Source: Reyranella sp.
GTDB taxonomy: Bacteria; Pseudomonadota; Alphaproteobacteria; Reyranellales; Reyranellaceae
Length of the DNA stretch: 64,000 nt
Direction: 5' to 3'
NCBI GenBank assembly: GCA_019750135.1
Contig: JAIEOV010000022.1
Span: 124,001 to 188,000 of the forward strand
Shown in pieces: positions 35,488 to 45,255 of this stretch (the first letter of the stretch is position 1; every line of letters starts with the position of its first letter). Below the pieces are notes generated by a model. That model did not search any database and had not been told where the DNA came from. It saw nothing but the letters and a program-made list of their open reading frames with translations. The translations under genes were made by a program, and so were the position numbers.

Positions 35488-37236
35488 ATGGCAGTGCAGG
35501 CGGACCAGGCACCGGTCGTCGACATCGCACGGCGCAAGCGCCGGCGCGGCCAGCTCGGCCTGGCCGGCGGCATCGTCGTTGTCGGCGCCGCGGCGGCGGC
35601 GATCTATCTGGTGATGGCGCCGCTCCTCGCGCTGCTCGCGACGGCCTTCCGCGGTCCGAGTGACCTCCTGCCGTTCGAGCCGGGCGCCCACTGGACCTTC
35701 GACAATCTCATCGACGTCTACGTCAACACGCCACTGCTCTCCAGCGTGCTGCCGAACACGGCGATCTTCGTCGCCGGCTCGGTCACGGTGACGTTCCTGA
35801 CGGCATTCACCTTGGCGTGGCTGGTCGAGCGCACCGACCTGCCGTGGCGCACCATGCTGTTCACTGCGATCCTCTTCCCGCTGCTGGTGCCAGGCGTCGT
35901 CATGGCTTTCGCCTGGACCCTGCTGTTCGCGCCGAATGCCGGCTGGATCAACGTCCTGCTGCGCGGCGCGCTCGGGCTCGGCTCGCCCGGGCCGATCAAC
36001 ATCTTCAGCATGCCGGGCCTGATCCTGTGCCAGGGCGTCGCCTCGGTGCCCTTCGTCTTCCTGCTGCTCGGCGCGGCGATGCGCACCATGAACCCAGCTC
36101 TCGAGGAGGCCAGCAGCGCCTCGGGCGCACGTCCGTTGACGACTTTCCTGCGCGTGACCCTGCCGGTGCTGCGCCCCGGCGTGCTCGCACCGCTGATCCT
36201 GGCCACCCTGGTCGCCCTCGAACAGTTCGAGATGCCGCTGATCATCGGCTTCCCGGCACGCATCAACGTCTTCAGCACGCGGATCTATTTCGAGCTCAAT
36301 CCCGAGGACGAACTGCCGGCCTACGGCAAGGCCGCCGCCGTGGCTCTGCTGTTCCTCGTTGCCGCCGTGGTGCTGCTGGCGATCTATAACAACCTGATCA
36401 AGCGCGCCGACCGCTTCGTCACGGTCACCGGCAAAGGCTACCGGCCGACCCGCTATCCGCTCGGCCGCTGGCGCGTGCCGGCGCTGCTCTTTGTCGGCTT
36501 CTATCTGGCCGTCGGTGCGATCCTGCCCGCCGTCGTGCTGGTATGGACGAGCTTTTCCGGCGGCAGCAACGAAAGCCTCAACTTCGATGCCTACCGCGCG
36601 CTCTTCGGCGATAGGCGCTTCTGGCCCGCGGTCGGCAACACCTTCCTGGTCGCCGGCCTCAGCGCCGGCCTCATCACCCTGATCGGCGCGCTGCTCGCCT
36701 GGCAGATTCTGCGCCTGCGTTTCCCCGGCCGCGCGCTGCTCGATGTCGTGAGCTTCATGTCGATCGGCATCCCGTCGGTGATCGCAGGTTTCGCGGTCAT
36801 GGTGCTGCATCTCACGATTCCGATCGGCCTCTACGGCACCGTGTGGATCCTGATTCTTGCCTATTCGTATCGCCTGGCTGTCTCGACCCGCCTGTCGCGC
36901 GCGTCGTTGATGCAGATCCACGCGGAGCTCGAGGAGGCCTCTGCCGCCTCGGGTGGCCGCTGGCTGGACACCGTGCGCCGGGTGGTGCTGCCGCTGCTGG
37001 CGCCGTCGCTGATGGCGAGCTTCGTGCTGCTCTTCATCGTCGGCTTCCGGGAGTTCACGATCCCGATGGTCCTGCAGTCGGAGGACAATTGGGTGCTGAG
37101 CGTCATCATGTGGAAGCTGCAGGCCGACCGGCAGACCGCGCAGGCGGCGGCGGTCGGCACGCTCATCCTTTTGTTCGTTACGCCGGTGATCTTCGTGCTG
37201 CGCCGGCAGCTCCTCTCTCGCCAGGGCGATTCCTGA
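35488..37236 (+). CDS. ABC transporter double permease B
   Basis: The 582-residue protein is a fused two-domain permease like permease A, with about 12 helices. EAA loops are EEASSASGARPLTTFLRVTL and EEASAASGGRWLDTVRRVVL. It starts 6 bases after the binding protein stop and its stop overlaps the ATPase B start (TGATG), so the transporter genes are tightly coupled. Confidence 0.92.
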   Translation: MAVQADQAPVVDIARRKRRRGQLGLAGGIVVVGAAAAAIYLVMAPLLALLATAFRGPSDLLPFEPGAHWTFDNLIDVYVNTPLLSSVLPNTAIFVAGSVTVTFLTAFTLAWLVERTDLPWRTMLFTAILFPLLVPGVVMAFAWTLLFAPNAGWINVLLRGALGLGSPGPINIFSMPGLILCQGVASVPFVFLLLGAAMRTMNPALEEASSASGARPLTTFLRVTLPVLRPGVLAPLILATLVALEQFEMPLIIGFPARINVFSTRIYFELNPEDELPAYGKAAAVALLFLVAAVVLLAIYNNLIKRADRFVTVTGKGYRPTRYPLGRWRVPALLFVGFYLAVGAILPAVVLVWTSFSGGSNESLNFDAYRALFGDRRFWPAVGNTFLVAGLSAGLITLIGALLAWQILRLRFPGRALLDVVSFMSIGIPSVIAGFAVMVLHLTIPIGLYGTVWILILAYSYRLAVSTRLSRASLMQIHAELEEASAASGGRWLDTVRRVVLPLLAPSLMASFVLLFIVGFREFTIPMVLQSEDNWVLSVIMWKLQADRQTAQAAAVGTLILLFVTPVIFVLRRQLLSRQGDS

Positions 37237-38324
37237 TGCTCACAGTCAGAGGCCTGTCAAAAACCTATGCTACTGCCGACGGCAACTTCCATGCGTTGAA
37301 GGGCATCGACTTCGATATCCCGCAGGGTGGCTTCTACACGCTGCTGGGCGAATCGGGCTGCGGCAAGTCGACGACCCTGCGCTGCGTCGCCGGCCTCGAG
37401 GAGCCGGATGGCGGTTCGATCTCGATCGGCGGTCAGGTCGTGGCCGATGTCGAGCGCGGCACGCATGTACCGACCTTCGAACGCGACATCGGCCTGGTGT
37501 TCCAGTCCTACGCGATCTGGCCGCACATGGACGTGTTCGCCAACGTCGCCTATCCGCTGCGCGTTCAGCGGCCGCGCCTGGCGGCAGCCGACATCAAGGC
37601 CCGGGTCATGGATGCGCTGCGCCTGGTGGGCATGGAGAGCTATGCCACGCGGCCGGCGACCAAGCTGTCGGGCGGCCAGCAGCAGCGTGTCGCCTTCGCG
37701 CGCGCCTTGGTGCGCCGGCCGAAGCTCCTGCTGCTCGACGAGCCGCTCAGCAATCTCGACGCCAAGCTGCGCGAGCAAATGCGCTTCGAGCTCCAGGAGC
37801 TGATCGCACGGACGGGCGTCACGACGCTGTACGTGACCCACGACCAGTCCGAGGCGCTGGCCATGTCCGATACGGTGGCCGTGATGTCGGCGGGCCGGAT
37901 CGTCCAGAGCGGAGCGCCGCGCGAGGTCTACGGCAGGCCCGTCGACCGCACGGTCGCCAATTTCCTGGGCAGCGCCAACATCCTGCGCGGCAAGGTGGTC
38001 GAGGTCCATGACGGCCTTGCGACAGTGACGCTCGACGGCGGCGCCAGCATGGTGCATGTGCCGTCACGTGCCGCCATTTCGCCGGGCGCGTCGGTCGACG
38101 TCATCTTCCGTCCCGAGGATGTCACGACCCACCTCGATCCTGTCGACGGCGCGATCGAATGCGGCATCGATCGGGTCGTCTTCCAGGGCGGCATGAGCGA
38201 ATGCCAGCTCCGGCTCGGTTCGACCCTGCTGCGCACCGTGGTTCACCCCGTGGTCGGCGCGCAGCCGGGAGATCGTGCCTGGATCGCGATCCAGGCCGAG
38301 CGTTGCATCCTGTTTGCTGCCTAA
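37236..38324 (+). CDS. ABC transporter ATP-binding protein B
   Basis: ATG 37236 overlaps the permease stop and gives 362 residues, the same length as ATPase A. The motifs are LGESGCGKSTTLR (Walker A), VFQSYAIWPHM (Q-loop), LSGGQQQRVAFARAL (signature), LLLDEPLSNLD (Walker B) and VTHDQSEALAMSD. A TOBE-like C-terminus follows. It closes operon B. Its stop TAA overlaps the stop of the convergent NUDIX gene (CTAA). Confidence 0.93.
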   Translation: MLTVRGLSKTYATADGNFHALKGIDFDIPQGGFYTLLGESGCGKSTTLRCVAGLEEPDGGSISIGGQVVADVERGTHVPTFERDIGLVFQSYAIWPHMDVFANVAYPLRVQRPRLAAADIKARVMDALRLVGMESYATRPATKLSGGQQQRVAFARALVRRPKLLLLDEPLSNLDAKLREQMRFELQELIARTGVTTLYVTHDQSEALAMSDTVAVMSAGRIVQSGAPREVYGRPVDRTVANFLGSANILRGKVVEVHDGLATVTLDGGASMVHVPSRAAISPGASVDVIFRPEDVTTHLDPVDGAIECGIDRVVFQGGMSECQLRLGSTLLRTVVHPVVGAQPGDRAWIAIQAERCILFAA

Positions 38325-38920
38325 ACGCCGGCCGGCTTGCGCGGCGGCCACATGCGGGCGAGGTCGCCCGTGGGATTGGAGTAGGTCGCGAAGTCGGTCT
38401 TGCCGCGCGATTCATGGAAGTGGGCCAGCGCCCAGACCACGGTCGGGAAGGCAAGCTGTTCCCAGGGGATGTCGGCCCAGTCGACCAGCGCCACGTCCTC
38501 GCTCTCCGGCCCGGCAGCGACGTCGGCGCTGACCAGCCGCGCGCGATACATGATCTGCACCTGGCCGATGCGCGCCACGCTGTACATGGCGAGCAGTCGA
38601 TCGATCTCGATGGTGGCGCAGGCCTCTTCGCGCGCCTCGCGTTGCGCCGCCTGCTCGGTGGTCTCGCCCAGCTCCATGTAGCCCGCGGGCAGGGTCCAGA
38701 AGCCCTTGCGCGGCTCGATGGCCCGCTTGGCCAACAGGATCTTGTCGTTCCAGGTGCAGACCGCGCCGGCGACGACCTTGGGGTTCTGGTAGTGGATGAA
38801 CTCGCAGCGCGCGCACACCAGCCGCTCGCGATTGTCGCCGTCGGGAATCCGCTTCTCGAAGTGATCTGGCGGATCCCACGGCAGGCGAGGCCGTTCGGGC
38901 AGCGGCGGTGGCGTGCTCAT
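38321..38920 (-). CDS. NUDIX hydrolase
   Basis: The 199-residue protein (start 38920, MSTPPPLPERP) has a short Cys-containing N-terminal segment (VCARCEFIHYQNP, a partial zinc-ribbon-like motif). The NUDIX box is GYMELGETTEQAAQREAREE, with an Ala where the usual final Gly stands. It fits nucleoside-diphosphate-linked pyrophosphatases such as ADP-ribose or NADH pyrophosphatase-like enzymes; substrate unknown. It lies 11 bases after pgk on the same strand. Confidence 0.88.
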   Translation of the reverse strand: MSTPPPLPERPRLPWDPPDHFEKRIPDGDNRERLVCARCEFIHYQNPKVVAGAVCTWNDKILLAKRAIEPRKGFWTLPAGYMELGETTEQAAQREAREEACATIEIDRLLAMYSVARIGQVQIMYRARLVSADVAAGPESEDVALVDWADIPWEQLAFPTVVWALAHFHESRGKTDFATYSNPTGDLARMWPPRKPAGV

Positions 38921-38931
38921 CGCCTCCTGTC

Positions 38932-40137
38932 CTACGCCGCCCGTATGAGGGCCGCAACGCCGGGCAAGGTCTTGCCTTCCATCCATTCCAGGAAGGCGCC
39001 GCCCGCGGTCGAGACGTAGGAGAACTTCTCCTCGACGCCGGCTGCGGCCAGCGCCGCCACCGTGTCGCCGCCGCCCGCCACCGACAAGAGCTTGCTGGCG
39101 CCGGTCTGCTCGGCCACGGCGCGCGCCAGGGTGACAGTGCCGTTGTCGAACGGCTTGATCTCGAAGGCGCCGAGCGGGCCGTTCCACACCAGGGTCGCGC
39201 ACTTGGCGACCTGCTTCACATAGACAGCGACCGACTTCGGCCCGACATCGAGGATCATCTGGTCGTCGGGGCAGGCCTTGGCATCAACCACCTGGCTCGG
39301 CGCGCCGGCCTTGAATTCGCCCGCGACCACGACGTCGACCGGCAGCAGGATCTCGCAGTTGGCGGCCTTGGCCTTGGCCATGATCTCGCGCGCCGTGTCC
39401 GCGAGGTCCTTCTCGGCCAGCGACTTGCCGATCTTGATCCCTTGCGCTGCCAAGAAAGTGTTGGCCATGCCGCCGCCGATGATCAGCTTGCCGACCTTGC
39501 CGACCAGGTTGCCCAGAAGGTCGAGCTTGGTGGAGACCTTGGCGCCGCCGACGACGGCGCAGACCGGCCGCTTGGGATTGCCCAGCGCCTTGTCGAGCGC
39601 TTCCAGCTCGGCCTGCATCAGGCGGCCGGCGGCGGCGGGAAGACGATTGGCCAGGCCCTCGGTCGAAGCGTGTGCGCGGTGCGCGGCGGAGAAGGCGTCG
39701 TTGACGTAGACGTCGCCCAGCACCGAGAGCTTGTCGATGAAGCCCGCGTCGTTCTTTTCCTCTTCCTTATGGAAGCGCAGGTTCTCCAGCAGCAGCACCT
39801 CGCCGGGCTTCAGCACGCGCACGGCTTCCTCGGCGAGCGGGCCGACGCAATCCTCGGCGAAGGCCACCGGCTTGCCGAGCGCTTGCGACAGGGGCTCGAC
39901 CAGCGGCTTCAACGACATCTCGGGCACGCGCTTGCCGTCGGGGCGGCCGAAGTGGCTGAGCACAATCACCTTGGCGCCCTTGGCCGCGAGCTCGGCCAAG
40001 GTCGGCGCGGCACGCTCGATGCGCGTGGCGTCGGTCACCTTGCCGTTCTTCATCGGCACGTTGAGATCGACGCGCACCAGGACGCGCTTGCCGGACACGT
40101 CGATGGAGTCGATCGTCTTGAAGGTCGATTGCGGCAT
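38932..40137 (-). CDS. pgk: Phosphoglycerate kinase
   Basis: Pgk transfers phosphate from 1,3-bisphosphoglycerate to ADP in glycolysis. The 401-residue protein includes [20 protein letters not shown] at the N-terminus, [44 protein letters not shown] and [12 protein letters not shown] in the nucleotide site. Length is standard. It follows tusA-like and M48 genes on the same strand. Confidence 0.96.
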   Translation of the reverse strand: MPQSTFKTIDSIDVSGKRVLVRVDLNVPMKNGKVTDATRIERAAPTLAELAAKGAKVIVLSHFGRPDGKRVPEMSLKPLVEPLSQALGKPVAFAEDCVGPLAEEAVRVLKPGEVLLLENLRFHKEEEKNDAGFIDKLSVLGDVYVNDAFSAAHRAHASTEGLANRLPAAAGRLMQAELEALDKALGNPKRPVCAVVGGAKVSTKLDLLGNLVGKVGKLIIGGGMANTFLAAQGIKIGKSLAEKDLADTAREIMAKAKAANCEILLPVDVVVAGEFKAGAPSQVVDAKACPDDQMILDVGPKSVAVYVKQVAKCATLVWNGPLGAFEIKPFDNGTVTLARAVAEQTGASKLLSVAGGGDTVAALAAAGVEEKFSYVSTAGGAFLEWMEGKTLPGVAALIRAA

Positions 40138-40141
40138 ATCG

Positions 40142-40381
40142 TTACTCTTGCGGTGGGTTCTTGCGGATGACGAATATCAGCACATCGCCCTCCCGCCGAC
40201 TCGAAACCAGCTCGTGGCCGGTCTGCTTGCAATAGGCAGGAAAGTCCTGCTCGGCGGCAGGATCGGTGGCGCGCACGGTCAGAAGCCCGCCAACCGGCAA
40301 CTCTCGCAGCTTGCGGTTGGCGCGCAGCACGGGCAAGGGGCACAAGAGCCCGGTAGCGTCGTATTCGGCAGTGTCTGTCAT
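40142..40381 (-). CDS. TusA family sulfurtransferase-like protein
   Basis: The 79-residue protein contains [17 protein letters not shown] with the family's CPxP motif and catalytic Cys14. TusA proteins relay persulfide sulfur for tRNA thiolation or molybdenum-cofactor synthesis, or for sulfur oxidation; the partner here is not evident. The start overlaps the M48 stop by 4 bases, and pgk begins 4 bases beyond its own stop. Confidence 0.85.
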   Translation of the reverse strand: MTDTAEYDATGLLCPLPVLRANRKLRELPVGGLLTVRATDPAAEQDFPAYCKQTGHELVSSRREGDVLIFVIRKNPPQE

Positions 40382-41178
40382 TGCGGGCGATAATACTTCA
40401 TCGCTTCGGGCAGCCAGCGGCGAATGTCGGTGATGCGCGTGGTATCGGCGGGGTGGGTGCTGAGCCATTCCGCCTTGCGGGGACCGGTGTTGGCGGCACG
40501 CATGTGTTCCCACACGGTGACCGCCTCGCGCGGATCGTAGCCGGCCATCGCCATCAGGATCAGCCCGATGCGGTCGGCCTCCGATTCCTGTGACCGCGAC
40601 ATCGGCAGGACATAGCCATAGGTCGCGCCGGCGCCCACGGCGGCCATCATCGCCGGCAGGTAGGCGCGGCTGCGGCCGGTGACCGCCGCCGACATCGCCA
40701 CCGCAGCGGCGGTGGCGCCGACCTGCGCCGCCATCTGGTTGCTCATGCGTTCGGCGCCGTGGTGCGCGAGGGCGTGCGCGACCTCGTGGCCGATCACCAC
40801 GGCGAGCCCCGCTTCTGTCCGCGTGATCGGCAGGATGCCGGTATAGACCACGACCTTCCCGCCGGGCAGGCAGAAGGCGTTGGGCTCGTTCTTGTCGATG
40901 GTCTTGAATTCCCAACGGAAACGCGGCGCGCGCCACAGGTCGCCGGGCGGACGCTCGGCCGCGGCAGCAATGCGCCGCCCGACCTTCTCGACCAGGGCGT
41001 TGGTTTTCGCGTCCTCCGACAGCGGCTCCTTGGCCAGCACCTCGCGATAAGCCTGCAGGCCCATCTGCCGCTCTTCACTCTCGCCGACCAGCATCAACTG
41101 CGAGCGGCCGGTGACCGGGGCGGTTTCGCAGGCGGCGAGCAGCGTGGCCAGCACGCACAGGATCGACAGCGAACGCAT
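40378..41178 (-). CDS. M48 family metalloprotease lipoprotein
   Basis: The 266-residue protein has a lipoprotein signal (LATLLAAC, acylated Cys17). The zinc site is HEVAHALAHH (His131, Glu132, His135), with ESEADRIGL farther on as the third-ligand Glu region. It resembles LoiP/YfgC-type periplasmic proteases that act on outer-membrane assembly. It is 26 bases downstream of hemC on the same strand. Confidence 0.9.
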   Translation of the reverse strand: MRSLSILCVLATLLAACETAPVTGRSQLMLVGESEERQMGLQAYREVLAKEPLSEDAKTNALVEKVGRRIAAAAERPPGDLWRAPRFRWEFKTIDKNEPNAFCLPGGKVVVYTGILPITRTEAGLAVVIGHEVAHALAHHGAERMSNQMAAQVGATAAAVAMSAAVTGRSRAYLPAMMAAVGAGATYGYVLPMSRSQESEADRIGLILMAMAGYDPREAVTVWEHMRAANTGPRKAEWLSTHPADTTRITDIRRWLPEAMKYYRPQ

Positions 41179-41204
41179 GCCTAAAATCTAGGGACGCGGT
41201 GGCG

Positions 41205-42125
41205 TCAGGTCGAGAGGAAGCCCGGCCCGCCGCGGCGCAGCAATTCGCTGCCGGCGTCGCGGCCCATCGCCTCGGCGTCGGCGAAGCCGCCGCGCCGTTC
41301 GGTCGCGATCAGCTGCGAGCCGTCGGGCTTGGCGATCAGCCCACGAAGATGAATCACGCCGTCTGTGAGAACCGCGTGGCCGGCAATCGGCGTGCGGCAC
41401 GAGCCGTCGAGCACCGAAAGCATCGCGTGCTCGGCCTTGACGCAGGTCGCGGTCGGGCCGTGATCGATGGCGGCCAGCCAGCCTCGTGTCTGCGCGTCGT
41501 CGGCGCAGCATTCGATGCAGATCGCGCCCTGGCCGACGGCAGGCAGCATCTCGTCCTCGGGCACCGCCGCGCCGACATTCTCCAGGCCGAGCCGCTTCAG
41601 GCCGGCCAGCGCCAGGAGGGTGGCCTCGACCTCGCCCGCCTCGCGCTTGCGCAGTCGCGTGTCGACGTTGCCGCGCAAGGTGACGATTTTCAGGTCGGGC
41701 CGGCGATGCAGCAGCTGGGCCCGCCGCCGCAGAGCCGAGGTGCCGACCACGGCTCCCTGCTTCAGGTCGGCGATGCGCTTGACGTCACCCGCGATCAGCA
41801 CGTCGCGTGCATCCTCGCGCGCCAGGAAGGCGGCGATCAGCAGTCCGGCAGGCTGCGCCGTCGGCATGTCCTTCATGCTGTGCACGGCGATGTCGATGCG
41901 ATGCCCCAGCATCGCCTCCTCGATTTCCTTGACGAACAGGCCCTTGCCGCCGGCCTCGCTGAGCGGCCGGTCCTGGATGGCGTCGCCCGTGGTCTTGATG
42001 ACGACGATCTCGACGGCGTCGGGCGCGGCCAATGCCGGCACTGATTGCGCCAGCGCCTCGCGCACCAATCCGGCCTGGGTGAGCGCGAGCTTGCTGCCGC
42101 GCGTGCCTAGTTTTAGGGCTGCCAT
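41205..42125 (-). CDS. hemC: Porphobilinogen deaminase (hydroxymethylbilane synthase)
   Basis: HemC joins four porphobilinogens into hydroxymethylbilane for heme. The 306-residue protein begins LKLGTRGSKLALTQAGLV, has the catalytic region IAVHSMKDMPT, RDVLIAG, TSALRRRAQLL, and the cofactor-anchoring Cys in LDGSCRTPIAGHA. It is divergent from tsaD across 45 bases, a common alphaproteobacterial layout. Confidence 0.96.
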   Translation of the reverse strand: MAALKLGTRGSKLALTQAGLVREALAQSVPALAAPDAVEIVVIKTTGDAIQDRPLSEAGGKGLFVKEIEEAMLGHRIDIAVHSMKDMPTAQPAGLLIAAFLAREDARDVLIAGDVKRIADLKQGAVVGTSALRRRAQLLHRRPDLKIVTLRGNVDTRLRKREAGEVEATLLALAGLKRLGLENVGAAVPEDEMLPAVGQGAICIECCADDAQTRGWLAAIDHGPTATCVKAEHAMLSVLDGSCRTPIAGHAVLTDGVIHLRGLIAKPDGSQLIATERRGGFADAEAMGRDAGSELLRRGGPGFLST

Positions 42126-42170
42126 GGTGCTGCTCTAGCGTAGCCGGGCGACGGAGGCTAGAAGACACGC

Positions 42171-43208
42171 ATGCGCGTCCTGGGTATCGAAACGAGTTGC
42201 GACGAGACCGCCGTCGCCATCGTCGAGGCGCCTGCCGGCGCCGCTCCCGGCGGCCTGATCCTCGCCAACGTCGTTTACAGTCAGCAGACCGAGCACCGCC
42301 GCTTCGGCGGCGTGGTGCCGGAGATCGCCGCGCGCGCCCATCTCGAGCGTATCGACGGGCTGGTCGAGGACGCCCTGACCGAGGCCAGGCTCGGCCTCGA
42401 CGATCTCGACGCCATTGCCGCCACCGGCGGTCCGGGGCTGATCGGCGGCGTCATGGTGGGCGTGATGGCAGCCAAGGGCCTGGCCTTCGCGCGCGAGAAG
42501 CCGTTCCTCGCCATCAACCATCTCGAAGGCCATGCGCTCACCGTGCGGCTGACCGAGCAGGTCGAGTTTCCCTATCTGCTGCTGCTGGTCTCGGGCGGCC
42601 ACTGTCAGCTTCTGACGGTGCGCGGACCGGGGGACTTCACGCGGCTCGGCACCACCATCGACGACGCCGTCGGCGAATGCTTCGACAAGACCGCCAAACT
42701 TTTAGGGCTGGGCTTCCCCGGCGGCCCGGCGGTCGAGCGCATGGCCAATAATGGCGACACGCAGCGATTCGCGCTGCCGAGGCCGATGTGGCGCAAGCCC
42801 GGCTGCGATTTCTCCTTCTCCGGCCTCAAGACGGCGGTGCGCCAGGCCGTCGAGAAGCTCGATCCGGACGACCAGCAGGCGCATGCCGATCTCTGCGCTT
42901 CGTTCCAGCGCACCGTCGGCGACGTTCTGGCCGACCGATGCGCCAACGCGCTGGCGATGGCGCCGTCGCCGACGCTCGTCGTCGCCGGTGGCGTCGCGGC
43001 CAACCTCTACCTACGCGGTCGCCTGGAAGAAGTTGCCGCTCGGCACGGCGCCCGCCTGGTCGCGCCACCCGTGAAACTCTGCACCGATAATGGCGCCATG
43101 ATCGCCTGGGCCGGCATCGAGCGGCTGCGACTCGGCCTGACCGACACCCTGGATTTCAAGCCGCGGCCGCGCTGGCCACTGGACGCGTCGGCGCCGATTC
43201 GGGTGTAG
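42171..43208 (+). CDS. tsaD: tRNA N6-adenosine threonylcarbamoyltransferase
   Basis: TsaD adds the threonylcarbamoyl group to A37 of ANN-decoding tRNAs. The 345-residue ASKHA-fold protein starts [16 protein letters not shown], and has the metal motif NHLEGHAL and [12 protein letters not shown]. The phosphate loop [12 protein letters not shown] and the C-terminal [12 protein letters not shown] complete the signature. It heads a plus-strand group with the TIGR02466 protein and gpsA. Confidence 0.96.
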   Translation: MRVLGIETSCDETAVAIVEAPAGAAPGGLILANVVYSQQTEHRRFGGVVPEIAARAHLERIDGLVEDALTEARLGLDDLDAIAATGGPGLIGGVMVGVMAAKGLAFAREKPFLAINHLEGHALTVRLTEQVEFPYLLLLVSGGHCQLLTVRGPGDFTRLGTTIDDAVGECFDKTAKLLGLGFPGGPAVERMANNGDTQRFALPRPMWRKPGCDFSFSGLKTAVRQAVEKLDPDDQQAHADLCASFQRTVGDVLADRCANALAMAPSPTLVVAGGVAANLYLRGRLEEVAARHGARLVAPPVKLCTDNGAMIAWAGIERLRLGLTDTLDFKPRPRWPLDASAPIRV

Positions 43209-43217
43209 ACTGCCGAC

Positions 43218-43838
43218 ATGACCTCCGAGATCGTCCCGCTGTTCTCCACGCCGGTGGTGATCTCGGACCTGCCCGATGCGGCCGCGCTCAACGTCGATCT
43301 CGCCAAGGCCATCGCCGAGCGCAGCAAAAGTCATCCCGGCACGCAGCATTCCAACCTGGGCGGCTGGCAGTCGACCTGGGACATGGATCGCTGGGGCGGT
43401 GCGGCGGCGATCAAGCTTCTGGCCATCGGCCGCAACCTCGCGAACCGCTACACGACCGACCGCGAGGGCAAGCCCGTCGCAGTGACCTGGCGCGCCAACA
43501 TGTGGGCCAACATCAACAAGTCGGGCCACGGCAACGAATTCCATTCCCATCCCGGCAGCTTCTGGTCGGGCGTCTACTACGTCGATGACGGCGGCATCTC
43601 CGCCGATCCGTCGCTGGGCGGCGAGCTGGAGTTCATGGATCCGCGTGGCCCGGGCCCGGCGATGTACGCGCCGCAGCTTGCCTTCGCCTTGCCGGGCGGC
43701 CTGTCGATCGGCGCCAACGAGGTCGTGCATCCCCGGACCGGCCGGCTGGTCATGTTCCCAGCCTGGCTCTTGCACCAGGTGCGGCCCTATCGCGGCGGCG
43801 CCGAGCGCATCTCCATCGCCTTCAATCTCAGCCTGTGA
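43218..43838 (+). CDS. TIGR02466-like putative 2OG-Fe(II) oxygenase
   Basis: The 206-residue protein begins VPLFSTPVVISDLPD and contains NEFHSHPGSFWSGVYYVD and LHQVRPYRGGAERISIAFN. These supply the expected His/Asp and distal His-Arg positions of a double-stranded beta-helix 2-oxoglutarate/iron oxygenase, the TIGR02466 family. The substrate is unknown. The gpsA start (GTGA) overlaps its stop. Confidence 0.78.
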   Translation: MTSEIVPLFSTPVVISDLPDAAALNVDLAKAIAERSKSHPGTQHSNLGGWQSTWDMDRWGGAAAIKLLAIGRNLANRYTTDREGKPVAVTWRANMWANINKSGHGNEFHSHPGSFWSGVYYVDDGGISADPSLGGELEFMDPRGPGPAMYAPQLAFALPGGLSIGANEVVHPRTGRLVMFPAWLLHQVRPYRGGAERISIAFNLSL

Positions 43839-44824
43839 ACACACTCGGCCACATCGGCATCGTTGGCGGTGGTGCCTTTGGCACCACACTCGCCTGCCTG
43901 GGTCGCCGCGCCGGTCGGCGTGTGACCTTGTGGTCGCGCGATCCGTCGGTCGCGGCCGCGATTGCGCGCGATCGGGTGAACTCGGTCTATCTGCCGGGTA
44001 TCCAACTGGACGACGGCATCGAGGCGGCCTCCGACCTCCCCGACCTTGCTGGGTGCGACGCCATCCTGCTGGTCTGTCCGGCGCAGGCCGTGCGCGAGTT
44101 GGCGGCCCAGCTCGCGGGTGCTGCGCCGATCGTCATCTGCGCCAAGGGCATTGAAGCCTCGAGCGGCCTTCTGATGCCCGAGGTGCTGGCCGAGGTCCTG
44201 CCCGGACGGCCGATCGCCATGCTGTCAGGCCCGAGCTTCGCCGAGGAGGTGGCGCGCGGGCTGCCGACGGCGCTCAGCATCGCCACCGCCGACCCGGCGC
44301 TTGGCCGGACCCTGGCCGGCGCGCTCGCCGCCGGCGCCTTTCGACCCTACTGGACGCACGATGTTTTGGGCGTGGCGCTGGGCGGCGCGGTGAAGAACGT
44401 GCTCGCCATTGCCGCCGGCATCGTCGAGGGCCGCGGGCTCGGCCACAATGCGGCGGCCGCGCTGATCACCCGCGGCTTCGCCGAGATGGCGCGGCTGGGC
44501 CAGGCGATGGGCGCAGAGCTCGAGACGCTGACGGGTCTCAGCGGACTGGGCGACCTGGTGCTGACCTGCCACGGCCCCCTGTCGCGCAATCGCTCCCTGG
44601 GCCTGGCCCTGGGCAAGGGCACGAAGCTCGCCGACTACATGGCTGGCCGCCGCCAGGTCGTCGAAGGCGAGGCGACGGCGCCGGCCGTGCTGGCGCGCGC
44701 GGCGCGCTACGAAATCGAGATGCCGATTTGTGCTGCCGTCGATGCTATCCTGCATCGCGGCGCCGACCTCGACGAGGCGATCCGCGCGCTGCTCGCGCGG
44801 CCGCTGCGACGCGAGGGGAAATGA
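43835..44824 (+). CDS. gpsA: Glycerol-3-phosphate dehydrogenase [NAD(P)+]
   Basis: GpsA makes sn-glycerol-3-phosphate for phospholipids. A GTG start overlapping the previous stop gives 329 residues. The nucleotide-binding site is IVGGGAFGTTLACLGRRAG. Other family marks are MLSGPSFAEEVARGLPTA, GGAVKNVLAIAAGI (catalytic Lys) and GLSGLGDLVLTCHGPLSRN. Length is typical. Confidence 0.95.
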   Translation: MNTLGHIGIVGGGAFGTTLACLGRRAGRRVTLWSRDPSVAAAIARDRVNSVYLPGIQLDDGIEAASDLPDLAGCDAILLVCPAQAVRELAAQLAGAAPIVICAKGIEASSGLLMPEVLAEVLPGRPIAMLSGPSFAEEVARGLPTALSIATADPALGRTLAGALAAGAFRPYWTHDVLGVALGGAVKNVLAIAAGIVEGRGLGHNAAAALITRGFAEMARLGQAMGAELETLTGLSGLGDLVLTCHGPLSRNRSLGLALGKGTKLADYMAGRRQVVEGEATAPAVLARAARYEIEMPICAAVDAILHRGADLDEAIRALLARPLRREGK

Positions 44825-44842
44825 AGATCGGAGGAGCGTGAC

Positions 44843-45253
44843 ATGGCGTATTGGCTCATCAAGTCCGAGCCGTCGGCCTATTCGTGGGACCAGCTGGTCA
44901 AGGACAAGAAGACTTCGTGGACCGGCGTGCGCAACTTCCAGGCCCAGATCAACCTCAAGGCCATGAAGGTTGGTGACCGCGCCTTCTTCTACCATTCGAA
45001 CGAGGGCAAGGAGATCGTCGGCATCGCCGAGGTCGTGAAGACCGCCTATCCCGACCCGACCGACAAGGAAGGCAAGTCGGTCACGGTCGACTTCAAGCCG
45101 GTCGAGCCGGTGAAGAAGCCGGTGACCCTGGCCGAGATCAAGGCCGACCCGAAGTTCAAGGAGCTGAAGCTGGTGCGCCAGTCGCGACTGTCGGTGTCGC
45201 CGGTCAGTGACGAGCATTTCAAGCTCCTGATGAAGATGGCCGGCGGCAAGTAA
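44843..45253 (+). CDS. EVE domain protein (thymocyte nuclear protein-like)
   Basis: The 136-residue protein is a single EVE domain: MAYWLIKSEPSAYSWDQL, RNFQAQINLKAMKVGDRAFF and LKLVRQSRLSVSPV. EVE domains of the YTH/PUA-like fold recognise modified nucleotides in RNA or DNA. It starts 18 bases after gpsA with a GGAGG-type site, and the DMT transporter begins 2 bases after its stop. Confidence 0.9.
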   Translation: MAYWLIKSEPSAYSWDQLVKDKKTSWTGVRNFQAQINLKAMKVGDRAFFYHSNEGKEIVGIAEVVKTAYPDPTDKEGKSVTVDFKPVEPVKKPVTLAEIKADPKFKELKLVRQSRLSVSPVSDEHFKLLMKMAGGK

Positions 45254-45255
45254 AG

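Noticed and set aside
34240-36921. An 893-codon open frame on the minus strand
   Set aside because: It lies antisense to binding protein B and permease B, has low-complexity Arg/Glu/Asp/Gln-rich composition and no domain; it is a high-GC shadow frame.
26593-38324. A single recent inverted DNA duplication
   Set aside because: Permease and binding-protein order differs between the halves and the binding proteins are clearly diverged, so the pairs are old paralogues and not fresh copies.
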